DNA from: Alphaproteobacteria bacterium 40-19
GTDB taxonomy: Bacteria > Pseudomonadota > Alphaproteobacteria > Holosporales > Holosporaceae
Direction of reading: 5' to 3'
Assembly (NCBI GenBank): GCA_001898075.1
Contig: MKSD01000001.1
Coordinates: 62,001 to 126,000 of the forward strand
Length of the DNA stretch: 64,000 nucleotides
The position numbers and the translations under genes are program-made. This document shows positions 28,343-36,084 of this stretch, piece after piece (the stretch's first letter is position 1; every line of letters begins with the position of its first letter). The notes below the pieces were generated by a model, which ran no database searches, had not been told where the DNA came from, and worked only from the letters and a program-made list of their open reading frames with translations.

Positions 28343-30916
28343 ATGGCTTACCATGGGAAAGATTCTATTGTTGTTCAAGGTGCACGTCAGCACAATTTGA
28401 AGGATATTTCTTTGACCATTCCTAAAGATCAGTTGGTGGTGATTACGGGGATGAGCGGGTCAGGCAAATCTTCTTTAGCTTTCAGTACTTTGTATGCCGA
28501 GGGACAAAGGCGATACGTGGAAAGTCTTTCTGCTTACGCTCGGCAATTTTTAGAAATGATGTCAAAGCCTGATGTGGACCGTATTGAAGGGTTATGTCCT
28601 GCGATTTCGATCGAACAAAAAACCAGTTCAGGGACTCCGCGTTCTACGGTGGGGACTGTAACAGAGATTTATGACTATTTGCGTCTGCTGTTTGCTCGGG
28701 TTGGTGTGGCGTACTCTCCGGCTACCGGCTTACCTATCGAGGCACAAAGTCGTGTTCAGATGACCGAACGAATCTTGGCTTTACCTAAAGGGGTCAAATA
28801 CGCTTTGGTGGCGCCCATTATTCGAGGAGCCAAAGGGGAGCACAAAAAAGAATTAGAAGAATTAAAGAGGCGTGGATATCAGCGTTTTAAAATTGATGGA
28901 CAAATTTATGAAGCGGAGCATCTTCCAGTATTGGAAAAAACCAAGAGCCATTCTATTGGCGTTTTGGTTTACCGATTTGAGCTGAGGGATGAAAAATCCT
29001 CCGATGACCAACAGCGTATTTTAGAAAGTGTAGAACAAGCATTAACGCTTTCTAAAAACATTGTCAGCGTAGAGCCTTTGGAGGGGAAAGGAACTCCGTT
29101 ACTGTTATCTGCTGAACTGTCTTGCCCTATTTCGGGCTTTTCTGTGGCCAATCTTGAGCCTCGATTATTTTCTTTTAACAGTCCTTATGGGGCGTGTGCT
29201 GCCTGTGATGGCTTGGGGGTGGATCGCTGGCAAGAGGCTGGGCCTTCTGTTCATTCCGAAGAAGAAGGAGGCAGTATTTTTTCTTCCGAGTATGCTGTAT
29301 GTCAACGTTGTGAAGGAAAACGCCTAAAGCCAGAGGCCTTATGTATCCAGGTCCATGAAAAAAATATCTACGAGGTTTGTGAGCTGTCTTTAAAAGAGGC
29401 TTATTCTTGGGTGAATGATCTTTGTCAAAATCTTTCTGTGGTGCACAAAGAAATTGCTGCGCCTATTGTGCGGGAAATTGCCAACCGCTTGAATTTTCTG
29501 TTGCAAGTTGGTTTGGACTACCTTACCTTAGGGCGCACATCAGGAACCTTATCAGGTGGGGAGACTCAGCGTATTCGGTTGGCTTCTCAGATTGGTTCTG
29601 GGTTGACGGGGGTTATGTATGTGTTAGATGAGCCCTCTATCGGTCTGCATCAAAGAGACAATGATCGCTTAATCTCGACCCTTGTAAAATTACGAGACCT
29701 TGGAAATACGGTGATTGTTGTAGAGCACGATGAAGACACTATCTTGCACGCGGATCATGTGATTGATATGGGACCCAAAGCAGGGCTTTTTGGTGGCGAA
29801 GTGATTTTTCAGGGAACACCTCAACAGCTTTTAACAGATTCCAAAGGTCTGACGGGAGCTTATTTGCGGAAGGAAAAAAGTATTCCTATTCCTTCTGTCT
29901 TACGGCAAGGCAGCGGAGAATCTATTGAGGTACAAGGGGCTTACACCAACAACCTTAAAAATATTACTGTGACCTTTCCGTTGGGCAAGATGATGGCCGT
30001 GACCGGAGTGTCAGGAGGCGGAAAATCGTCCTTAGTGATTGATACTTTATATCGTGGTTTAAGTGAAATCAAATCTTTTGGACGTTTGGAAAGAGCCAAG
30101 TGTCAGGCTATTACTGGGCTTCAGCATATTGATAAAGTGATAGAAATTGATCAGTCTCCTATTGGTCGAACGCCACGGTCAAACCCTGCGACGTATACGG
30201 GAGTGTTTACGTTGATCCGGGAATGGTTTGCTTTTCTGCCTGAATCTAGGGCCAGAGGTTATACGCCCGGGCGGTTTTCTTTTAACGTCAAGGGTGGGCG
30301 CTGTGAAGCGTGTCAGGGAGATGGGGTAAAAACCGTCGAGATGCATTTTTTGCCTGATGTTTATGTGACCTGTGAGGAATGTGAGGGGCGCCGATATAGC
30401 ACTGAAATCTTGGATATTAAATATCGTGGAAAAAGCATCAGCGATGTATTAGATATGCCAATTTCTGAATCCATTCAATTTTTTGAAGGTTTTCCCAGTA
30501 TTGTCAAGCGTCTGGAAGTTTTGGTGAACGTAGGGCTTGGGTATTTAAAAATTGGTCAAAGGGCTCCTACGTTGTCAGGAGGTGAAGCTCAACGGGTTAA
30601 ATTAGCCAAAGAGTTAATGCGCCGAGGGACAGGAAAAACCTTATATATTTTGGATGAACCAACCACAGGGTTGCACTTTGAAGACATTGCGCAGTTGATG
30701 GTGATTTTGCATCGCATTGCGGATCAGGGGAACACAGTTATTGTCATTGAACATAACCTAGAGGTGATTAAGGCTATGGATTGGGTGATTGATATTGGGC
30801 CCGAGGGAGGATTTGAAGGAGGACAGATCGTAGCTGAAGGCTCCCCGATGGATATTTGTCATGAACCCCTGAGTTATACGGGAAAGTATTTGAGGCCTTA
30901 TTTTATAAAAACATAA
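28343..30916 (+). CDS. uvrA: UvrABC system protein A, lacking most of the insertion domain
   Basis: Damage-sensing ABC ATPase of nucleotide excision repair. Both ATPase modules are complete (GMSGSGKSSLAF and GVSGGGKSSLV; signatures LSGGETQRI and LSGGEAQRV; LDEPSIGLH and LDEPTTGLH), as is the C-terminal zinc finger (CEACQG ... CEECEG). At 857 residues it is about 85 shorter than E. coli UvrA (940). The loss maps between residues 289 and 319, where GLGVDRWQEAGPSVHS runs almost straight into CQRCEGKRL, so the region known as the insertion domain is nearly absent. In the first zinc site the usual CPxC is CPIS (C261, S264), followed by CAAC (C285, C288). Confidence 0.95.
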   Translation: MAYHGKDSIVVQGARQHNLKDISLTIPKDQLVVITGMSGSGKSSLAFSTLYAEGQRRYVESLSAYARQFLEMMSKPDVDRIEGLCPAISIEQKTSSGTPRSTVGTVTEIYDYLRLLFARVGVAYSPATGLPIEAQSRVQMTERILALPKGVKYALVAPIIRGAKGEHKKELEELKRRGYQRFKIDGQIYEAEHLPVLEKTKSHSIGVLVYRFELRDEKSSDDQQRILESVEQALTLSKNIVSVEPLEGKGTPLLLSAELSCPISGFSVANLEPRLFSFNSPYGACAACDGLGVDRWQEAGPSVHSEEEGGSIFSSEYAVCQRCEGKRLKPEALCIQVHEKNIYEVCELSLKEAYSWVNDLCQNLSVVHKEIAAPIVREIANRLNFLLQVGLDYLTLGRTSGTLSGGETQRIRLASQIGSGLTGVMYVLDEPSIGLHQRDNDRLISTLVKLRDLGNTVIVVEHDEDTILHADHVIDMGPKAGLFGGEVIFQGTPQQLLTDSKGLTGAYLRKEKSIPIPSVLRQGSGESIEVQGAYTNNLKNITVTFPLGKMMAVTGVSGGGKSSLVIDTLYRGLSEIKSFGRLERAKCQAITGLQHIDKVIEIDQSPIGRTPRSNPATYTGVFTLIREWFAFLPESRARGYTPGRFSFNVKGGRCEACQGDGVKTVEMHFLPDVYVTCEECEGRRYSTEILDIKYRGKSISDVLDMPISESIQFFEGFPSIVKRLEVLVNVGLGYLKIGQRAPTLSGGEAQRVKLAKELMRRGTGKTLYILDEPTTGLHFEDIAQLMVILHRIADQGNTVIVIEHNLEVIKAMDWVIDIGPEGGFEGGQIVAEGSPMDICHEPLSYTGKYLRPYFIKT

Positions 30917-30978
30917 TATATAATAAACGTATTTTTAAAAATTAACTTTTTTTTAAATAAAACAAGATAAGATGAAGC

Positions 30979-30984
30979 TATAAT
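30979..30984 (+). promoter_or_regulatory. Possible -10 element before the 31005 gene
   Basis: TATAAT about 20 bases before the ATG of the secreted 140-residue protein. No good -35 match is visible in the A-rich stretch upstream. The position would give a very short leader. Confidence 0.35.
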
Positions 30985-31004
30985 TTCAAACAATTTGGAT
31001 TAAT

Positions 31005-31427
31005 ATGAATAAAACTTTTTTTATGTTCCTTTCTGCTCTTGCGCTTAGCTCTGCCACTGTTACTGCTGGTGCGCCAAGCGTTTCCGCTCCTAATATGCAA
31101 GTCATTAAGGATAGTGCCAATCAGTTTATCAATAGCTTGAAAGCTAGTTTTGCGCCTTATATGGGTTCTTTAACGCCCGAAACTCAAGGTGCTATTAACA
31201 AATTAGTTAACGTTGACGATTTTGCCAAGGAAATTTCTTCTTCAACTTTACCAGAAGTTATGAAGAAAGCTGCTGAAGGGATTAAAAATAGAAAGAATCA
31301 GATCATTCAGTTAGTGAATCAAGATCTTGCCAATCAGAAAAAAATGCATGAACAAAAATTAGCAGAAGCTAAAAAGCTTGCAGAGAATATTGCTAACTTA
31401 GAAAAGTTAATCAATTCTTTAAAGTAA
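31005..31427 (+). CDS. Small secreted helical protein
   Basis: 140 residues; Sec signal peptide MNKTFFMFLSALALSSATVTA with cleavage near TAG/APS. The mature part is small, Ala/Lys-rich and predicted helical, ending in a coiled-coil stretch (KKMHEQKLAEAKKLAENIANLEKL shows heptad spacing). Its own upstream promoter-like box and a strong terminator make it a self-contained transcription unit. The layout recalls small abundant periplasmic or secreted proteins, but no family is recognised. Confidence 0.75.
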   Translation: MNKTFFMFLSALALSSATVTAGAPSVSAPNMQVIKDSANQFINSLKASFAPYMGSLTPETQGAINKLVNVDDFAKEISSSTLPEVMKKAAEGIKNRKNQIIQLVNQDLANQKKMHEQKLAEAKKLAENIANLEKLINSLK

Positions 31428-31454
31428 TTAAAAAATATTAACTATTTTTATTTG

Positions 31455-31482
31455 ACGCCTCTTGTTTTGGGGCGTTTTTTTT
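31455..31482 (+). terminator. Intrinsic terminator after the 31005 gene
   Basis: ACGCCTC (31455-31461) pairs with GGGGCGT (31469-31475), followed by a run of eight T. Strong classical terminator. Confidence 0.85.
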
Positions 31483-31519
31483 GATATTGTTAATGAAATT
31501 GTCTTTAATAGTCTTTAAA

Positions 31520-32543
31520 ATGAAATTTTTTAAGTTTTTTATTGCTGTTCTGCTGATGATATCATCAGACCCAATTGAAGCACGCAGAAAATCTGGCGGT
31601 ACTAAAAATACCCCTAAACACGCTAAAAAAAAATCTGTTTTTAAAAAGAATAAGAACCGCAATAAAAGACATCGTCGATCTGGAAAGAATCAATCTTACC
31701 AGCCTACCCAAAGAGTTCAAAAGAAGTTTGGTTCAGAAATTATGTCCCTTTTTAATGTTAAATGGCCTGACATTGCCAGATCTGCCGCAGTAGGAAGGCA
31801 CGGGGATCAATTAAGAGTAGATACTTTTAAAGATACTTTGCAGCAAGTTGCAGCCCGGTATCCTTATAAAGGGACAGCAGAAAATTATACCTATACCACA
31901 CCTCTTCAACCTTTAGCTAAAGCACCTATTGCCATCGAGGTTTTGGAAGTAGATACATTAAAGGCAGCACAAGATCTTGTTAATCAGGGTTTAAAACCTC
32001 TTGTCTTGGATATGGCCAACGCCTTTAGGCCTGGTGGAGCGCCGGAAGCGGGGGCTAGAGCTCAAGAAGAAGAGCTTTGCCGCAGAAGTAATTTGTATCC
32101 TTCTCTGCTAGCTTTATCGGAAGGAAATACGCGTTTTATTGCAGAAAAAGGAGCAGTTTACATTCCTGGCGTGACTGTGTTCAAAAAAGGCGCAGGTGAT
32201 CATTACGCTGAAATGGTACCTTTTTCTATCGATGTGCTGGCCAGTGCTGCACCAGATTTACGCCATAAAAACAGGTAGTTCTGTTTATGATGCTCAGCTG
32301 AAAGAGGCCATGCGCAGTCAGTTCCGTGTGGCCGCTGATCATAATCACGATACATTGCTTTTAGGGGCTTTTGGTTGTGGTGTGTTTCAAAATGATCCTA
32401 ATGACGTAGCCAAATTTTATAAAGACGTTTTGACGGAAAACGAATTTTCAGGACGGTTCCGCAAAGTGTATTTCGGTATTACGCCTGGACAAAATTACGA
32501 GACTTTTAAAAGAGTTTTTCCAAAAGGAACAGTTCTGCAATAG
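31520..32543 (+). pseudogene. Secreted PARG-like macrodomain protein (TIGR02452 type), one frameshift
   Basis: ATG 31520 begins a Sec signal peptide (MKFFKFFIAVLLMISSDPIEA), then a strongly basic segment (residues about 33-56, clusters KKKSVFKKNK and NKRHRRSGK). The rest matches the microbial poly(ADP-ribose) glycohydrolase-like family: ANAFRPGGAPEAGA, the PARG signature end AQEEE (Glu183-185), then LLGAFGCGVFQNDP and VAKFYKDVL. The frame breaks at A5 (32267-32271); with four A it reads DLRHKTGSSVYDAQL and continues to 32543, 340 residues in all. Such enzymes remove ADP-ribose from proteins. Basic segment plus secretion suggests a nucleic-acid or nuclear target in a host; inference. Confidence 0.72.
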
Positions 32544-32568
32544 GGTAGATTCATAGAAAAGATAATAA

Positions 32569-32590
32569 GGGCACGACTTTTAACGTGCCC
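32569..32590 (+). terminator. Hairpin after the PARG-like gene
   Basis: GGGCACG (32569-32575) and CGTGCCC (32584-32590) with an eight-base loop. A T run appears only after several A (GAAAAAGTTTTT), so terminator strength is uncertain. Confidence 0.5.
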
Positions 32591-32640
32591 TGAAAAAGTT
32601 TTTCTTGGCAATAGGTAAACTTTTTTGAAGGAGGGAAACA

Positions 32641-33169
32641 GTGATTTTAGTAAAACTTTTTATGGCTGGGTTTCTGTTGGTGGAACAGCAGTCTGAAGCT
32701 AGAGAGCTAAAATCTTCTGTCACGAAAAAGTCGTCAGAAAAAAAAATATGATCAAGGAATGTCCTCCTTTGAGCTTGACATAAAGCGGGGGTCTGTTGTT
32801 GAGCACTGTGGTCCGACAAAACAAACGATGCCCTTTTTTTTATTTTAATTTTGAAAAATTAATACAAGAAGTGGAACTTGCTCCCGGTGGATTGAATGGA
32901 AAAAAGGCTAGAAAAGAAGCTCTAAAAGATACATTAAGGCAAATTAAAGAAACCTACCGTTATGAAGGAAGTTCCCGTTATTACGTCAAGATAAAATATT
33001 TAGGACAGCCAAAAACAACATTTAATACAGTTTTTGAAGTGCAAGAGGGTGATGTTCTGGATATAGTGCAGACGTTGTGCCAGCAAGGAGGCCATCCTTT
33101 AATTTTATAACTTCGGGGGAAAATTGCGAGGTTTTTAAAAGAGTTTTTTCTAAGCTCTACAATAAATAG
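32641..33169 (+). pseudogene. Truncated duplicate of the PARG-like gene
   Basis: A strong Shine-Dalgarno (gaaggaggg) precedes GTG 32641 and a signal peptide (MILVKLFMAGFLLVEQQSEA), which soon ends in a stop at about 32750. In another frame (32796-33110) the product aligns with the segment before the PARG signature of the upstream gene (KEALKDTLRQIKETYRYEG versus RVDTFKDTLQQVAARYPYKG) up to CQQGGHPLIL. The catalytic part is missing. The extreme C terminus follows directly (GENCEVFKRVFSK versus GQNYETFKRVFPK) with a TAG at 33167-33169. A central deletion plus frameshifts; inactive as an enzyme. Confidence 0.65.
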
Positions 33170-33439
33170 TTTTGGATATTTATTTAAAATAGGAAGATGG
33201 AATTCCAGGATTTTTTTGTTCAAAGCCAATTCAAAGTCACTGTACGGGGAAGGGAAAGACGTACCAAGCCGGAAGGGGTTATGACAGCCGTCAATCTGTT
33301 GATTTATGCAAGGGACGCCTTTTAAAGGGGAATGCTAGGTAACAAATAGATAGGTCTTGCTTTTTGTCTTTTTATTTAAATTCTAAGCTCGCTTTACTTT
33401 AAAAAGTCCTTATGCTATTGTAACGAAAAAAATGAACAC

Positions 33440-34636
33440 ATGAACAAACAGCTGGGCGGGGTTCTTTTAGTTGCAGGAACCTGTATTGGTGGGGGGATGA
33501 TTGCGTTACCCTTGTCTTTGGCATCCTTAGGTTTAATCCCTGGATTTATTTTGATGGCACTGGTTTGGGGGATCTGTTACTGCTCGGCTCTTGTAAACCT
33601 TGAATTAAATCTACAGGCTGGCCAGGGTTTAACTTTGGGCGCATTGGGAAAACGATTTTCAGGGTTGGGAGCTCAGTTTTTGGGTGAAACCAGCCTTAAA
33701 TCTTTTTCTTATGCCTTACTGACGTTTTATTTAGGAGCCGGAGCTTCTATCTTAAAAGCATCTTGGGGGGGAGACTCTTTCCTGTTTGACCTTTCAGCAG
33801 TTTACGCCTTTTTCGCTTTCTTGGTTTTTCTAGCCCCTCCAAAGATGGTTGATTATCTGAATAGAGTCTTGTTTATGGTAATGATTGCAGTTATATTTCT
33901 GTTTATTGCTGTATTGTTAAGCCTGATTCAGTGGAATAATCTTCCATTATGGCCATCGTCAGAAAACTTATTTAAAAATGGGCTATTTGCTCTGCCCCTT
34001 ATTTTTACTTCGTTTGGTTTTCAGGTAATTTTTCACAGTCTGATGGAATATTGCGGCAAAGATTCTGGGATGCTGAAGAGGGTCTTTTTCTGGGGCAGCC
34101 TTATTCCTGCCATTATCTATGTGTTGTGGACGATTGGCGCTTTGAGTGTCGTTTATCAAAAAGATCTTTCATTTTACCAAGTACTGCAAGAGCGCTGCGC
34201 AGACGTAGGGATTTTGGTGCAAAAGTTAGGGAAGATAACAGGTTTTAAATGGACTTACCAATTGGTCGAATGGTTTTCATGGTTGGCTATTACCACTTCC
34301 TTGGTGGGTGTTGGTCTGGGGTTGGTGGATGGATTCAATGCTTTTTTTCAAGATAAAATACACCATCCTTTTTTGCGGCGGGTGGTGTGCGCGTTACTGA
34401 CAGTTTTACCAGCTTATGGAATGGCTGTATTGCTTCCAACTATCGTGAACATCCTAGGGTTTGCGGGAATGATTCTTTCTTTCTTTGCTATTCTGATACC
34501 GTTGTACCTTTTGCAGAAAGGCGCTTTTAAGTCATTAAATTATACTATTTTAAATAACAAAAATTTACTATACAGTATGATATTTGCAGGTGTTCTGATT
34601 ATGGCGGCTGAGGCTGTGACGTTATGGATAAAGTAG
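33440..34636 (+). CDS. Aromatic amino acid permease (HAAAP family, TyrP/Mtr-like)
   Basis: Inner-membrane proton symporter for tyrosine or tryptophan. The 398 residues form about eleven membrane segments. The family start LLVAGTCIGGGMIALPL is diagnostic and FTSFGFQVIFHSL is the central conserved block. A second paralogue lies at 43.2-44.4 kb on the opposite strand (GTCIGGAVIALPI, FTSFGFQLALHTA). Single gene with no clear operon partner. Specificity between Tyr and Trp cannot be decided. Confidence 0.9.
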   Translation: MNKQLGGVLLVAGTCIGGGMIALPLSLASLGLIPGFILMALVWGICYCSALVNLELNLQAGQGLTLGALGKRFSGLGAQFLGETSLKSFSYALLTFYLGAGASILKASWGGDSFLFDLSAVYAFFAFLVFLAPPKMVDYLNRVLFMVMIAVIFLFIAVLLSLIQWNNLPLWPSSENLFKNGLFALPLIFTSFGFQVIFHSLMEYCGKDSGMLKRVFFWGSLIPAIIYVLWTIGALSVVYQKDLSFYQVLQERCADVGILVQKLGKITGFKWTYQLVEWFSWLAITTSLVGVGLGLVDGFNAFFQDKIHHPFLRRVVCALLTVLPAYGMAVLLPTIVNILGFAGMILSFFAILIPLYLLQKGAFKSLNYTILNNKNLLYSMIFAGVLIMAAEAVTLWIK

Positions 34637-34717
34637 GAAGGGAAGAGGGAACTATTTGCTTTTAATACTAGACTGGCTTAAGATAAGGAAAAGAAAAGTT
34701 ACTTGGTAACAGATTTC

Positions 34718-35362
34718 ATGAATGCCCCCCGTGTATTAACAGTTGATAATTTAAACGTTTATTATGACTGTTGCAGTGTGATCGAAAACCTTTCCTTTTC
34801 AGTGCCTCGGGGGAGTCTGTGTGGCATCGCGGGTCCCAATGGCAGTGGAAAAAGTACTTTAATAAAGGTATTAGCGGGGTTGCACCGTCAGTTTTGCGGT
34901 TGTTTATCCTGGAATTTTTTGTGCGCATCTAAAAAAATTGCTTACCTTCCTCAGTTCAGTGATGTGAATCGCAATTTTCCTTTAACAGTCTTTCAAGTGG
35001 CGGCTATGGGAATGGGAAAGCCCTTTTTTTCTTCTAAAAAGGATTTGATTCCTGTATATCAGGCACTTGAAAGCGTAGATATGTTGACAATGAAGGATGT
35101 GTCTTTGTATCAACTGTCTGGGGGGCAGTTACAGAGAACTCTTTTAGCACGATTGTTGGTTCAAGATGGTGCAGTCATGTTGTTGGATGAGCCGTTTGTA
35201 GGACTGGATGCACAGACAGTGATCTTGTTGTGGAATGTGATCAGGCAGTGGAGCACAGTGGGAAAAACCGTATTTTTGGTACACCATCAAGATGACATTT
35301 TGGTTCATTGCTCTCAGGTGATCGATTTGCAAAAGCATTCTTGCGGTCAAAAAAAGTCTTAA
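34718..35362 (+). CDS. Metal-type ABC transporter ATPase (ZnuC/MntB-like), orphan
   Basis: Short ATPase (214 residues from ATG 34718; an in-frame TTG lies at 34703). Walker A is GPNGSGKST, the Q-loop IAYLPQFSDVNRNFPLTVF is characteristic of zinc/manganese importers, the signature is LSGGQLQR, Walker B MLLDEPFVGLD and switch FLVHHQDD. In this family it powers ZnuB/ZnuA-type uptake. No permease or binding protein gene is next to it, so partners must lie elsewhere or are lost. Confidence 0.82.
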   Translation: MNAPRVLTVDNLNVYYDCCSVIENLSFSVPRGSLCGIAGPNGSGKSTLIKVLAGLHRQFCGCLSWNFLCASKKIAYLPQFSDVNRNFPLTVFQVAAMGMGKPFFSSKKDLIPVYQALESVDMLTMKDVSLYQLSGGQLQRTLLARLLVQDGAVMLLDEPFVGLDAQTVILLWNVIRQWSTVGKTVFLVHHQDDILVHCSQVIDLQKHSCGQKKS

Positions 35363-35523
35363 TTTTACGGGCAATATTTTAATCCTGCTAAGCCGCAAAA
35401 AGTCTTGTATAACGTATTTTTGAGGGGTTTTTTGCAATGTTTATAGCGTCAAAAAGTTAAAAAGCATCTTTTTTTTTAAATCTTTTATGTGTTACAATTT
35501 AGAAAATTTTTTTTCTTACTATC

Positions 35524-36063
35524 ATCTCTAAAAATACGATTTTTGTTGGTGTTGTTGTAGTCAGTCTTTTGATCAATGGCTGCCAGACAGGAACTAGGGT
35601 CGTAGAGCCCAACAGAAGAAGTGACGTCAAAGTTTTACGTGTGGAAAAAGGCTTGCGAAATTTTTCCAGGATTGGCTATTTATCTTCAGACCCGTTAACG
35701 TTCCCAAACAAAAAAAGTGATAAACCAGAGGCTTTCATCGCTCTTTGGCAGGGAGCTTTAAAGACATTGGCGGGGCTGCCTTTAGAGGTTGTGGATGCGG
35801 CACGAGGATTTCTTCAGACTCAATGGGTTGTAGATTCTCAAAATCCTAACCATCGGTTCCAGGTTCAAATTATTATTTATCCTAGCCAAGAATTGCGGGT
35901 TGAAGCTGTGACAGTAGAGTTGATTCATCAGAGATTAAAAGATGGCATCTGGATGCTGACCCGGTCGTCACGTTCGGGGGCACAGAACATTAAGCAAGAG
36001 GTTTTGTTAAATGCACGGGCCAATCTGGCCATGGACAGGGAAAAGGCCTTAGAGCCTGAATGA
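35524..36063 (+). CDS. DUF3576 lipoprotein, start codon unclear
   Basis: The conserved region AFIALWQGALKTLAGLPLE ... FQVQIIIYPSQELRVEAV ... LKDGIW matches DUF3576, a lipoprotein family usually found just upstream of leuS in alphaproteobacteria, as here (21 bases). A lipoprotein signal (NTIFVGVVVVSLLINGC) is encoded in frame, but no ATG, GTG or TTG lies between the upstream stop (TAG near 35500) and the hydrophobic core. ATC at 35521/35524, ACG or ATT are the available choices. The first normal start, TTG 35569, would leave only LINGC. Either a rare start codon or a mutated ATG. Confidence 0.7.
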   Translation: MSKNTIFVGVVVVSLLINGCQTGTRVVEPNRRSDVKVLRVEKGLRNFSRIGYLSSDPLTFPNKKSDKPEAFIALWQGALKTLAGLPLEVVDAARGFLQTQWVVDSQNPNHRFQVQIIIYPSQELRVEAVTVELIHQRLKDGIWMLTRSSRSGAQNIKQEVLLNARANLAMDREKALEPE

Positions 36064-36084
36064 TACAGGATTGAATATATAAAG

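Noticed and set aside
33170-33439. Remnant of a mobile element (group II intron or IS)
   Set aside because: Short open pieces only; no transposase or reverse transcriptase motif and no terminal repeats.
35524-36063. LptE identity for the lipoprotein before leuS
   Set aside because: LptE usually follows leuS; the sequence pattern and position before leuS match DUF3576 instead.
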